Assembly: GCA_003254905.1 (NCBI GenBank)
Contig: QANU01076963.1
Span: 262,568-326,567, forward strand
DNA from: Nissolia schottii
Lineage: Eukaryota; Streptophyta; Magnoliopsida; Fabales; Fabaceae
DNA: 64,000 nucleotides
Reading direction: 5' to 3'
Part shown: in pieces, positions 1 to 11,108 of the stretch
How positions within the stretch are numbered: position 1 is the stretch's first letter
Layout: each line of letters starts with the position of its first letter
Translations under genes and position numbers: made by a program
Notes under the pieces: model-generated
The model's database searches: none
What the model was told of the DNA's origin: nothing
What the model saw: the letters and a program-made list of their open reading frames with translations, nothing else

Positions 1-508
1 TTTATTTATTTAAGGTGACCGAATTATAACGAAGATTGATAGAGCTCTTAGACTAAATCGCACTTTGGAAAAAGACTGTCATTTTCAAATGAGAAATGCT
101 CTGAACTAGGGAATTTATAGTAGTTTTATTTTTTATTATTAAAAATGCTATATGTACACCCAATTTTATACACCCATACATACACCATTAATAATGCACA
201 AACTTTATTCTCATGAGTGCACAAACATTAGAAACTTATAGATGATATTCTCAATTATACTTAATTAAGTGCACAAACATTACAGGTATTAAAACATAAA
301 TTTTATATATATAAATATAAAGTGTATGTATGGTGTATATTTTTAAGTGTACGTGTAGCAGGACTCTTTTACTATACATGGAGGCATTCCCTTGCAAATC
401 TAGTGAGTAACAGTGATTAAGAGAATCTAGTGAGTGAAGGCTGAAAAGCGGGAGGGAGGGGGAGAGAGTGGTGAGTTTTTGTCGTCATCTGAATTTCTGA
501 GGTATAGC
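1..508. other. AT-rich flank left of the copia element
   Basis: No gene is seen. The stretch holds the fold-back element at 146-360 and a purine-rich tract near 445-475 (repeated ggga/gaga). The reading frames here are short and lack domain similarity. Confidence 0.6.
146..360. mobile_element. Fold-back MITE, about 215 bp
   Basis: The left end reads TGCTATATGTACACC and the right end, reverse-complemented, reads TGCTACACGTACACT. Further in, TACACCCATACATACACC on the left pairs with a matching inner block on the right (near 322-336). The two arms therefore form imperfect terminal inverted repeats of roughly 40 bp around an AT-rich centre. There is no coding capacity. This is the form of a non-autonomous DNA transposon. 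No clear target-site duplication was seen, so the superfamily is left open. Confidence 0.5.
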
Positions 509-673
509 TGTTATGGTAGTTAGAAGAGTTAGTGAGTTAGTTACTCCTTGTCTAAGTTAGTTACAATTGCTTGCAGTTCAAGCTTCCGTAATGTATTCAT
601 ATATATATCAGATTGCTATGCAAACTGTAATATAGAGAATTCATTTTTCTCCATCCTTTCTTTCATTCTAACA
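509..673 (+). repeat. 5' LTR of the copia element
   Basis: The repeat starts TGTTATGG and ends CTAACA, so it has TG...CA ends. It matches 6821-6995 with five substitutions plus a 10-bp length difference in an (AT)n tract. The identity extends five bases further out (atagc), so the true outer edge may be a little upstream, or this LTR may be truncated at its start. Confidence 0.85.
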
Positions 674-685
674 TGGTATCATTGT
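674..685 (+). other. Primer binding site (initiator Met tRNA type)
   Basis: TGGTATCA directly follows the 5' LTR without a spacer. This is the usual copia primer-binding sequence complementary to the 3' end of plant initiator methionine tRNA. Only the first eight bases fit well; the following bases (TTGT) diverge from the usual GAGC. Confidence 0.7.
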
Positions 686-748
686 GATCTCTGCTTCTGC
701 ATCATACCTTCTTTCTCTGCTTTCTCTGTAAATTCCTCACCAAACGCC

Positions 749-1840
749 ATGGCAGCCATGGATTCTTCAACCTTGACTCCACCACACGATCCTGCGATGG
801 ATCCTCTCTCTCCCTTCTACCTTCATCCCAATGAAAATCCATCTCTTGTTCTTGTTTCCTCCCCCCTTACTGGTCCCAACTATCACAATTGGTCACGCAC
901 CATGAGAATGACACTACTTTCCAAAAACAAACTTGCATTTGTTGATGGATCTATTGCTATGCCTGCTAAGCACTCTCCTCTCTTTGCAAACTGGGAGCGT
1001 TGCAACCACATGACACTTTCTTGGTTGCTTCGAGCTGTCGACTCCTCCATCGCCCAAAGCATTCTCTGGTTGGACAAGGCCAACGATGTTTGGCAAGAGT
1101 TACGTGATCGTTTCTCACAGGGAGACCTGTTTCGAATCGCTGATCTTCAAGAAGAAGTTGCTGTGCTTCGCCAATGTGAACTCTCGGTGACTAAATTCTT
1201 TACTGAATTGAAAGTCTTGTAGGATGAACTTGATGTGTTCAGACCCCTGCCATCCTGTTCTTGTGCAATTCCGTGTTCTTGTGGTGCCATTTCTGCACTG
1301 AAATTGCAGAGAGATGCAGATAGGGTCATGCGTTTCCTGAAAGGCTTGAATGATTCATATCAAACTGTAAGATCCCAAATCCTTCTCATGGATTCGTTGC
1401 CACCACTCAATCGTATCTTTTCCCTTGTCATACAACATGAAAGGCAGTTTTCTTACACGACTGAGGCCAAACTAATGCTCAATTTCTCTAATAATGCTTC
1501 TCAACCCCATGCTGAGAAATCTCTGACTGTCTCCAAAGCGAAGAAGTGCTCATTTTGTGGCTTTCGTGGCCATACCATTGAAGAATGTTATAAGAAACAC
1601 GGTTACCCTGCTGGCTATAAATTCAAGAACAACAAGAGAGCCAATGCTGTCACCACAGACACTTCTACAACCAATTTTTCTGGTGCTACTGCTGCTCACT
1701 CTGATGACAAGCTCGTTCAATTTGGCTTCATTGCAGACCAGTACCAGAGTTTTCTAGCACTAATCCAGAAGCCAGGATCAACACAACTTAATCTTGCCAA
1801 CAATGCTGCATCCTCAGGTAGTTCTTCATCTGTTCCTTAG
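749..1840 (+). pseudogene. gag: Copia gag, interrupted by a stop
   Basis: The frame opens at ATGGCAGCCATGG (749), just downstream of the primer-binding site, rather than at the ATG inside the LTR (548). The N-terminal part carries the copia gag features GPNYHNW and SWLLRAVD. It is followed by the gag homology block with the usual FRPLPSCSC, and by a CCHC zinc knuckle near 1551-1592 (CSFCGFRGHTIEEC). The in-frame TAG at 1220-1222 divides gag, and a second TAG at 1838-1840 ends the frame just before the protease motif. Reading frame 2 is kept across the first stop, so the damage is point mutation. Gag would form the particle that packages the RNA. Here it is not functional. Confidence 0.85.
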
Positions 1841-1850
1841 ATTTTAGACT

Positions 1851-3624
1851 TGTGGAACACCGTTTCCCTAGTTGTTCTAATTGTTTAATACAATATGTTT
1901 TGATGATGACAAATACTATATGTTCTAATTGTCTATGCTTACTGTATATGCTTATATTTGTAAAACTAGGTTTCCCTAGTTGTTCTATATCTTGATGATG
2001 ACAAATAGAACACAACAAATAGATAATGACAATTAGAATGCAAAAGAATGTTATATGCTAAATAGAATACATGTGATCTTGTATGATTGAACTTGATAGT
2101 AATCATATAGCTTATACATCATACAATGTTACATGAGAAACATCCTTTTGAGAACATATCCAATAACTCTCTATATGTGCTTGATGGATTAACTATTGGA
2201 TATATTTGTGTCTATATGTGCATATGCATGAATATCAAGTACTATAGTGTTACAATGCATGCATGCTAGGCAAAGAATATTATTTGATTAATATAATTTG
2301 ATCCTTGCCTAAACTATATATGTATGATGCATTGATTAATCTATATATTCATATGAAGATATTGGAACACATTGGACTAACTATACTTTCTAGTGAAGTA
2401 TCTTGTGTATAGGAAAGTCCAAGGCATCAAGAACAAGATGGAACAAGAAGGAACATTCATATGATGCCCAAAGACAAAAGGCGAAGCATGNNNNNNNNNN
2501 NNNNNNNNNNNNNNNNNNNNNNNNNNNNNNNNNNNNNNNNNNNNNNNNNNNNNNNNNNNNNNNNNNNNNNNNNNNNNNNNNNNNNNNNNNNNNNNNNNNN
2601 NNNNNNNNNNNNNNNNNNNNNNNNNNNNNNNNNNNNNNNNNNNNNNNNNNNNNNNNNNNNNNNNNNNNNNNNNNNNNNNNNNNNNNNNNNNNNNNNNNNN
2701 NNNNNNNNNNNNNNNNNNNNNNNNNNNNNNNNNNNNNNNNNNNNNNNNNNNNNNNNNNNNNNNNNNNNNNNNNNNNNNNNNNNNNNNNNNNNNNNNNNNN
2801 NNNNNNNNNNNNNNNNNNNNNNNNNNNNNNNNNNNNNNNNNNNNNNNNNNNNNNNNNNNNNNNNNNNNNNNNNNNNNNNNNNNNNNNNNNNNNNNNNNNN
2901 NNNNNNNNNNNNNNNNNNNNNNNNNNNNNNNNNNNNNNNNNNNNNNNNNNNNNNNNNNNNNNNNNNNNNNNNNNNNNNNNNNNNNNNNNNNNNNNNNNNN
3001 NNNNNNNNNNNNNNNNNNNNNNNNNNNNNNNNNNNNNNNNNNNNNNNNNNNNNNNNNNNNNNNNNNNNNNNNNNNNNNNNNNNNNNNNNNNNNNNNNNNT
3101 TGTAAAGAGGGTGAGGTATCCCTCTAGTTGCTTAGGGTGTGGTATCCCTAAGGTTTGGTTCTTGAGGCTTCTACACAAAGGTGGGGGATCCTAAGTGTGA
3201 GGAGTGCTCTTGGATGTAAAGGTTTGTCAAGCACCTAAGTTAGAAGCTTGATGATAGTGGAGAAATCTTGAGCAAGTCGCTTGGGGACTGGACGTAGATC
3301 ACAAGGGTGGTTGAACCAGGATAAATCACTGTTTGCAATCTCTCTAACTCTATCTCTTTATTTATTGCAAACTTATATTATTGTCTTGCATATTTAAGAA
3401 TTGCATTTGTAAATAATTGTTTATAAGTTGCTCTGTTCATAAGTTGCTCTGTTAATCTTATTGTTTTATTACAAACAAAATTGAGCATGCTTATAATCTT
3501 TAATTGTTATATTCCGCTGCGTAGTAACATTGATTGCATGAAAGTGCAATATTTGTCGAAATAGGAATAATTTCTTAAATACCCAATTCACCCCCCTCTT
3601 GGGTATTGGTTACCAAGACCAACA
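1851..3624 (+). mobile_element. Solo LTR, Sirevirus-like, nested in the copia protease codons
   Basis: The insertion starts TGTGGAACAC and ends ACCAACA. It is flanked on both sides by the 5-bp direct repeat AGACT (1846-1850 and 3625-3629). The bases before it encode the isoleucine-leucine-aspartate that precedes the copia protease site, and the bases after it continue with SGATDH, so it sits inside the catalytic codons. No gag-pol is present between the ends, so a solo LTR is the simplest reading. The 5' part has the ttttgatgatgacaaa motif and the 3' end has a pyrimidine stretch (ttcacccccctc). Both are familiar in Maximus/SIRE-type LTRs. The gap 2491-3099 hides about a third of it, so a short internal region cannot be fully excluded. 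Confidence 0.75.
2491..3099. other. Assembly gap (609 N)
   Basis: The bases are undetermined, and the gap lies inside the nested solo LTR. Its true length may differ from the number of N. Confidence 0.99.
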
Positions 3625-6600
3625 AGACTCAGGAGCCACTGATCACATCTGTTGCTCTATGACATATTATAGTTCTTATAGAACTCTTGATCCTCCCATA
3701 CACATCTCTCTTCCTAATGGACAATCCTTAATGTCAACCATTGCTGGCACAATCATCTTCAATAACAGGCTATGTCGCACTAATGTCCTCTACCTACCTG
3801 ATTTTACATTTAATTTTATAGTCATCACAAAGTTCTGCCTTGATAATGATTGCATTCTTAGAGTTTGTTTTTACTTTTGTGCAATCCAAGATTGTCACAG
3901 CTCGGAGGAGATTAGACTTGCTAATGTGGAGAATGGTCTTTACATTTTAAAAGATCCTATTACATGTAATCTGCCTAGTGCAATTTCTCATGCTGTTAAT
4001 TTTGTTTAGAATTCCATGTTTGATTTGTGGCATTTTCGCCTTGGTCATGTACTTAAAGACATATTACAAATAATGCACAACAAATTTGAGTTTATTCCTG
4101 CTGTTATCAAGCATTTCATCTATGATGTCTGTCATTTGGCAAAGCAGAAAACATTGCCATATAACCTAAGTTCTTCTCATTCTGTTACTGCATTTGATTT
4201 AGTGCACATTGATATATTTGCGCCACTTCCAACCCCCTCTTTGCAAGGTCACAAATACTTTCTAACAATAGTAGATGATCATAGTAGATTTGTTTGGATC
4301 TATCTATTAAGGGCAAAATCAGAAGCTGCATCAGCCGTGAAGGCTTTTATCATAATGGTAGAATCTCAGTTTGGCAGGCTCATCAAGCAGATCAGAAGTG
4401 ATAATGGGCCCGAATTCTCCCTGCATAATTTCTTCTCTGAAAAAGGCATAGTTCATCAGCTATCATGTGTTGAGACCCCCCAACAAAATGCTGTTGTGGA
4501 GAGAAAACATCAGCATCTTTTAAATGTCACTCAAGCCCTGCTATTTCAAGCCACTCTGCCTTCACCGTTTTGGTCCTTTGCAGTTCAGCATGCTGGATTC
4601 CTCATCAACAGGACCCCTTCTGCTAGTTTACAGCACCACTCTCCCTATTCAAAGTTGTACAATAAGGAACCGGATCTAACTTTTCTAAGGGTGTTTGGCT
4701 GCTTTGCCTATGCCAATTCCTTGCATAGGAATAAAAGTAAGCTTGATCCAAGGGCTAGGAGGTGTATCTTCCTTGGCTACAGGCCTGGTGTTAAGGGATT
4801 CATCATGTATGACATCAATAGTAGGGAAATCTTCATCAGCCGTAATGTCCATTTTTATGAGAGTTTTTTCCCACACCCTCCTGCTCAACCTGATGCTGAT
4901 GTTGTCTTTCCCAACCTAACTGCTCATGATCCCTCCTATGATACTGCACCACCATCCCACCCTCAGATTCATACCAATGAACCTGAAGCCCCTTCCCAAT
5001 TCTCCATCAATGAACCTGAGGCCTCTCCCTTAGCCCCACACACACACCCCTCAGATACCTGAACCCAGAAGATCCTCCAGGACCAGATCAACCCCTCAAT
5101 ACCTACTAGATTACCACTGCAACCTACTACACTCCATTGTCCCTGATTATCCTACTACCCTTTATCCTCTTCAGTCTGTTTTATCTTATGACAGACTATC
5201 CTCTTCTCATAAAAGATATGCCCTTACTATCTCCATTACTTCTGAACTAAGAACATATGCCCAAGCAGTTAAGCATGCATGCTGGAGACATGCCATGGCT
5301 GCTGAAATTGCAGCACTAGAACTGAACCATACATGGAAGTTGGTCGACCTTCCAACAGGGAAAATCCCCATAGGGTGCAAATGGGTGTACAAGGTGAAAT
5401 TAAAAGCTGATGGAAGTATAGAGAGGTATAAGGCAAGGTTGGTTGCTAAGGGCTACAACCAAACTCATGGCATAGACTACATGGACACTTTTAGTCCGGT
5501 TGCAAAGATGTCCACAGTCAGAATGCTCCTAGTTTTAACAGCCATCATGCAGTGGCATTTACACCAACTCGATGTCAACAATGCTTTCTTACATGGAGGC
5601 CTTCATGTGGAGGTATATATGCAATTGCCCCAAGGTTTTCCTAGTACTAGCTCTAACAAAGCCTGCTTGCTACAAAAATCCTTGTATGGCTTAAAGCAAG
5701 CCAGTCGGCAATGATTTTCGAAACTATCCACTGCTCTTATCTCTTATGGTTATGTTCAATCAAATTCTGACCATTCCTTGTTCATCAAGTCAACTACCTC
5801 CTCATTCACTGCACTAGTGGTTTATGTTGATGATATCTTACTTGCAAGCAATAGCTTATCTGCCATACAAGAAATGAAGGCATTTCTGGACAAGGCATTC
5901 AGGATAAAGGACCTTGGTGAGGCTAAATATTTCCTCGGGTTAGAAATTGGTCGCAATTCCTCAGGCATCTCCCTTTGCCAAAGAAAGTACGCATTGGAAA
6001 TCCTCTAGGATGCCTCTCTCACTGGATGCAAACCTGTCACAACGCCCATGGACAATGCTCAACGTTTGTCTAGAGAAACAGGGGAGCCACTCTCAGATGT
6101 TGCAGCTTATAGAAGGCTCATAAGACGGCTGATCTATCTCACCACAACCAGACCTGACATCTCCTTTGCTGCAAATCAGCTAGCCCAATTCATGGCAGCT
6201 CCCACAACCACACTAAATCAGGCTGCTATATGCATTCTACACTACATCAAAGCAGCTCCAGTTCTTGGCCTCTTTTTTCCCTATGATTCATCTCTTCAAA
6301 TTCAGGTCTACATCGATGCAGACTGGGCTGGATGCCCTGATATACGTCGCTCCACATCAGGGTTCTGTGTTTTTCTTGGTAAATCACTCATCAGCTAGAA
6401 ATCTAAGAAGCAACAAGTTGTCTCTCGATCCTCTTGTGAAGCTGAGTACCGAGCCTTAGCAGTGGCGTCCTGTGAGATTCAATGGATTTCATTCCTATTA
6501 ACTGAATTGGGTCTGCCACCAACGGCTCCCGCTTCAGTGTATTATGACAATCAGTCGGCTCTCTAGCTTGCTCACAACCCTACCTTTCACGAACGAACAA

Positions 6601-6800
6601 AGCATATCGAAATTGATTGCCACTTTGTTCGCGAGAAGCTTCAATCCAGGTTACACCATTTGCTCCCCATAGCTTCACACTTACAGCTAGCTGATGTCTT
6701 CACAAAGCCCCTTGGGCCACTGCCATTCCAAAACATTGTGTTCAATCTTGGCCTTTGCAACATTTTTGTAGGAGCTTCGGCAGGCCATGATTATGGGGGG
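3625..6800 (+). pseudogene. pol: Copia pol remnants (protease, integrase, RT, RNase H)
   Basis: The protease motif DSGATDHI is followed by GAG-pre-integrase (LWHFRLGH, about 4025) and the integrase core. The integrase has its acidic residues in HIDIFAP (about 4210), RSDNGPEF (about 4400) and VVERKHQ (about 4495). Reverse transcriptase shows [19 protein letters not shown] and YVDDILLA (about 5825). RNase H shows DADWAGCP (about 6315), SCEAEYRA (about 6435) and DNQSAL. The segment to 5062 is in frame 2 and that from about 5058 onward is in frame 0. The shift lies near the CA run at 5036-5047. Stops fall at 4007, 5712, 6006, 6396 and 6564. Several coincide with codons for strongly conserved residues, so these are mutations and not introns. 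No normal stop precedes the 3' LTR. Confidence 0.88.
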
Positions 6801-6802
6801 GG
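6789..6802 (+). other. Candidate polypurine tract
   Basis: A short purine-rich tract ending in eight G (6795-6802) lies upstream of the 3' LTR, where the plus-strand primer is expected. It is 18 bases from the TG that starts the alignable LTR, although these sites normally touch the LTR. The real LTR edge may therefore be nearer 6803. Confidence 0.5.
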
Positions 6803-6820
6803 TATCAACAACAGGATAGC

Positions 6821-6995
6821 TGTTATGGTAGTTAGAAGAGTTAGTGAGTTAGTTACTCCTTGTCTAAGTTAGTTACAATTGCTTGCAGTGCAAGCTTCCC
6901 TAATGTATCCATATATATATATATATATATCAGATTGCTATGCAAACTGCAATACAGAGAATTCATTTTTCTCCATCCTTTCTTTCATTCTAACA
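6821..6995 (+). repeat. 3' LTR of the copia element
   Basis: This is a direct repeat of 509-673 with TG...CA ends. Its (AT)n tract (about 6911-6930) is 10 bp longer. It supplies the polyadenylation end of the element. Confidence 0.85.
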
Positions 6996-8050
6996 GTGTC
7001 GCTGATCATCCTTCACAGTACACACAACCCCCACCTACTTTTCCTGTCTCCACTTCACCACTACTTCCTTCTCCTTCCCCTTATTTTCTTTCAAATAATT
7101 ACGTTATTCATATAAATTAAAAAATATATATTTTACATTATTACGTATTTATTTTTTTATGTTGAGTGCATATTCATTTCAATCCTTAAAATTAATAAAT
7201 TAGCGATTTATCTCTAAAATTATATAAAAAAATTTACTTTTTAGTGATTTGAGTTGATTTCTATTAACATCATCCCATTAATTTCTTAATATTAGAGATT
7301 AACGTGAAGCACACATACAAAGTTGAAGAATCAAAATTAACATTCAATCTTTTGTGTTTTAATAAACAAAGAAATTAGATAAAGAGAATAACATCCCACA
7401 TTTTTGTTTATGACTTTGGAATTATATTTTTTGTTTATTTTTTAATAAATATGTTTAAATTACATGCATTGAAAATGTAAAAAAATAAAATAAAAAATTA
7501 ACTAGCATTCAACTTCTTACGTGTATGTGTATGACTTTTGAAATAATGAATGTAGAGTTGAGCATGCTTGTTAATGTGTTGATATTTGTTAAATCATAAG
7601 GAGAAAAAAAAAAAAAGAAAATATACTATCAATATACGAAAAATAAACTCAAATTGTAATTACAGGGTTTCGTGGTTTTTTATTATAACGAATTGCTCAT
7701 ATAATTATAAATTAAAAGTGATAGCCAAATAAAGTTTTTTTTTTTTTCAATAGCAATTTTAGCATCCGAAATTTTACTGATAAATTTTACCTATTGTCAC
7801 ACTCCATTTCCATGCAAGAAAACCACTCTGGACACACTAATCATAACCTTTGTCTTTTGGTCGTGACAACTTTTTGTTACATGCTTTTGGCCCGTGGCAT
7901 TAATCATTACCTATACGTACTATTTTAGTTAGTTACGTATTTCCAAGCTTTTCCGTTTTTGGTCAACATTTCCAATCTTTCCTTTTTTGGCGAACCGTTT
8001 CCTTTTATGTCATGGTTGCATATCGAAGCTTTGAACGCGGGCAGTGAAAT
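6996..8050. other. AT-rich intergenic stretch
   Basis: I see no gene, tRNA or element with recognisable ends. It contains A and T homopolymers (about 7602-7617 and 7735-7748). It separates the copia element from the promoter of the CSA-like gene. Confidence 0.55.
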
Positions 8051-8056
8051 GAATAC

Positions 8057-8100
8057 TGGGCCAATATTTATGGGCCAAATTGAGCCCAATAAATTGGGCC
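8057..8100. promoter_or_regulatory. Cluster of four site II (TGGGCC/T) elements
   Basis: TGGGCC occurs at 8057, 8071 and 8095, and AGCCCA (the reverse form) at 8083, all within 44 bp and about 300-340 bp upstream of the CSA start codon. Such site II boxes are known targets of class I TCP factors in promoters of plant growth, ribosomal and DNA-maintenance genes. The spacing near one helical turn is suggestive. Function here is inferred from position. Confidence 0.6.
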
Positions 8101-8254
8101 TTTGGACATATCATACAGCTCTCTTCGGTACAGTGACGGAGTCCATTTGACTTTCTTGCACACAAATAAAATAAAAAAAATCGAAAAGATTTTGTTCCGG
8201 ATTCTGGAAGAGGAACGCGCACGCAGGGGCCAGGAAGTGGAAAAGTGAATAGCC

Positions 8255-8295
8255 AGCGGAAGAGGAGGAGGAAGAAGAAGAAGAAGAAGAAGCAG
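8255..8295 (+). repeat. (GAA/GAG)n purine tract in the CSA 5' leader
   Basis: A run of gaggag followed by gaagaagaag repeats lies about 105-140 bases before the start codon, in the presumed 5' UTR or core promoter. It is followed by gagagagag and a gtag repeat. GA-rich leaders are common near plant transcription starts. Confidence 0.6.
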
Positions 8296-8397
8296 AAGCA
8301 GATATCGCAAGAGAGAGAGGTAGGTAGGTTAGGGTTTGTGCGAGAGGAGAGGAGTGAGTGAGTGAGGAGAGTGGATGCGTTCAAAGATGCTACGAGT

Positions 8398-11108
8398 ATG
8401 GATAGGTGGAAGCAGATCAGAGACAGAGAAGCTGGAAACTTGCGCCCATATCGTTTCGCCAATCGGATCAAGTCACAACGCGTTTCGGAGCTCCAATTGT
8501 CCAATCACAAAGACATCGTTTCTCCTCACAAAGGCGCCATCAACTCCCTTCAGGTCCTTTACTCTTCTCTCGTTCAATTCAAAGCCCTAATTCTATTTTG
8601 CATCCATGGCGCACTTGAGTTTGACCGTGAAATCAGGTTGATTTGACAGAAGGAAGATATTTGCTATCTGCTGCGTCGGATGCATCGGTGGCCGTCTACG
8701 ACATTCAACGCCCCACCGATTACGAAGGGGGCGGTCTCATATCGAAGCACAGGTGCTTGTTCGTTGTTGACAAGAACCACGAGCTTGCTCACAAGTATGC
8801 TGTTTCCTCTGCTATCTGGTACCCCGTTGACACTGGCTTGTTCATCACTGGCTCCTTTGATCACCACATCAATGTTTGGGACACTAATACCACTCAGGTC
8901 ATTCTCTTTATCCACTACTTAATACTCATATTCTTCTTTTTATCTCTCTCTCTCTCTCTATATAATATATGTATGGTTTTTGGAGATAGAATATTGATTT
9001 TATTTTTATGTATTTATTGTAGTGCAGGTGGTAGTGAATTTCAAAATGCCTGGAAAGGTGTACAGGACTGCCATGTCCACGTTAGCCACATCTCACATGC
9101 TCGTCGCTGCTGGAACTGAGGATGTCCAAGTTCGCCTCTGTGATATTGCTTCAGGGGCGTTTGCTCACACCTTATCCGGCCACCGAGGTATATTTCAATA
9201 CTTTAGACCTGTTCATTATTCCTTTTCAGTCAGAAATTTATGTCATGGGTGGGGGTTAGCTAGTTTAGTGGATTCTGTGTTTAATGCTCAAGCATAATAT
9301 AAATTTGTGTAATATATTGCACTTCCGAGGCCTGGCTGTGTAGCTAAGTCAATAAATCATGCATTTTCTCTATCTTCCCAATTTAATCTGACATGTGTAT
9401 ACGTTTTTCTTTTACAAGCCCCACTATCTGTTTGCTTCTTATGGCAAATATTAGCATGTATTGCCCGCCTAATTATTTCACCCCTAATTTCATGAATGCA
9501 TACATTCCCCTCTAAGAAGTTTAATTTTTCTTAAAATATACATGGTGCATCCATATAAAATACATGAAAGTAAGTGTGATTTTTCATATTACATTATATA
9601 TATTATTCAACTAAAAAATGGTACTGCATGAAATGTTTCCTGTGATAGCAGATGGAGTAATGACTGTTGAATGGTCTACTTCAAGTGAATGGGTCTTGAT
9701 TACTGGGGGATGTGATGGTGCAATACGCTTCTGGGACATCAGGCGTGCTGGCTGTTTCCAAATTTTAGATCAATCTCGGACTCAGCTTGGAAGACGGCCA
9801 TCTATACTTAAACACTCCTTGATAAATAAGGTTTTTATTTTAATTTAGCTTATTTCATATCTGCAAATAGCAAGTCCCAATAATGGTTATTACAAGTCAT
9901 GACTATTTTGATCATATAGATGAAATTGGGCCTAGTGTCATTTTGTGACTTTTAATGCTTTTATAATCCCGAAGACATGTTTCTAACAGGATTCAACCTC
10001 TAAGTCTTCCTCGGCCGGTCAAAGTCCAAGTACAAAATTTCACGTTGCACAGAAAAAACTTGCTAATGGGAATGGCAGCAGACAAGTGCCAATTGGTAGA
10101 GTTAAGCAGAGATTACATCCAGGGATGCTGTCTACCCAAGATCGTGCTACAGCTCATTATGGTGCTGTGACTGGGTTAAAAGTAACAGAGGATGGCATGT
10201 ATCTACTAAGTGCAGGTTTTTTTATTAGTTACTTTATTTCCATAATTATAAGAAGTGTCAATGCATTGCAATAATGATTTTATATGAACCATATATTCTT
10301 ATTGGGTTGCAACACAGGGTCTGATTCAAGATTGAGGCTGTGGGATGTTGAATCTGGCTGCGACACACTTGTGAACTTCGAAACAGTCCACCTGCAAACA
10401 AGCAAACCTATTCAATTAGCCACCTCTCAAGACTCAACCCATGTTTTTGTTCCATGCATGAGAACTGTGAAAGTACATTATTCCTTCAGTTTGTCACATA
10501 ATATATAAATTAGATTAAAAAATACAATGAGGAATACTGATCTCTCGTGTCGATTATTCAGGCATTTAACATGTGGTCTGGGAGCAAGTCCGCTACATTT
10601 CGCGGCCACTATGAATCTGTGAACTGTTGCTGGTTTAATCAACAAGATCAGGTATGTTGATGAGGACGTGGTTCAGTTTCTTTCCCCACTCCTTCCTAAT
10701 CTCTGAATACTGGAGTCAGTGTCCTTTGGCCAAGAATTGAATGGTCCCTAAGAGGAAAATATTTAGTAATGTAGTAACTCTTCTCTGTTAATGATGGTCA
10801 TCTATTGAGTTGCACTTTGTGTGAATTGTAGTACTTTTATCCTAGAACCCGAGCTGTATGTACTTTCTAACGCTATTTTTGGTTGTCACAGGAATTATAC
10901 ACCGGTAGCAATGATAGGCAAATTCTCGTCTGGTCACCTCCTAGATTAATTTCTGATGAAGTGGTACACTCTTTTTGAACCAATCTTGTTGGGATTACCT
11001 TTCATATATATGCCAGGTGAGAGCTTCCAGTATGTCATTGTGTAACCACCTTGTGATGAACTGCAGGAAGAAGGACTTGCTGAGGATAAGGATAACTGGA
11101 GTAGCTGA
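8398..11108 (+). CDS. CSA: CSA/ERCC8-like WD40 DNA-repair protein (9 exons, 446 aa)
   Basis: This is a homologue of Cockayne syndrome A. CSA is the WD40 substrate receptor of a CUL4-DDB1 ubiquitin ligase that acts in transcription-coupled and UV repair in the nucleus. I read the exons as 8398-8553, 8637-8897, 9028-9187, 9652-9830, 9990-10215, 10318-10472, 10562-10651, 10892-10963 and 11067-11108. All introns are GT-AG and the joined length is 1341 nt with no internal stop. The start MDRWKQIRDREAG, the NHKDIVSPHKGA block, WD repeats such as SFDHHINVWDTNT, GGCDGAIRFWDIRR, SGSDSRLRLWD-like and GSNDRQILVWSP, and the acidic tail ending EDKDNWSS all agree with plant CSA-1. Its usual length is about 450 aa. 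The ATG at 8398 is chosen because homologues begin there; an earlier ATG at 8375 is in another frame. The gene looks intact. Confidence 0.93.

Larger units (their letters stand above)
509..6995 (+). mobile_element. Ty1-copia LTR retrotransposon, defective, with nested solo LTR
   Basis: The element has two near-identical LTRs. The domains follow the Ty1-copia order: gag with a CCHC knuckle, protease DSGATDH, GAG-pre-integrase, integrase, reverse transcriptase with YVDD, and RNase H. Integrase ahead of reverse transcriptase defines copia rather than gypsy. The coding region is broken by several in-frame stops (1220, 1838, 4007, 5712, 6006, 6396, 6564), by a frameshift near the CA run at 5036-5047, and by the insertion at 1851-3624. 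A copy in this state cannot make its own proteins. No target-site duplication is visible: the base five-mers are atagc before the 5' LTR and gtgtc after the 3' LTR. The outer edge of one LTR may therefore be rearranged. Confidence 0.9.

Noticed and set aside
2390..3194. Three long frames on both strands
   Set aside because: They consist almost entirely of N from the assembly gap.
8010..8504. Minus-strand frame of 164 codons over the CSA promoter and first exon
   Set aside because: It is low-complexity (poly-Phe/Leu from the GAA tract) and overlaps exon 1 and its regulatory region in antisense.
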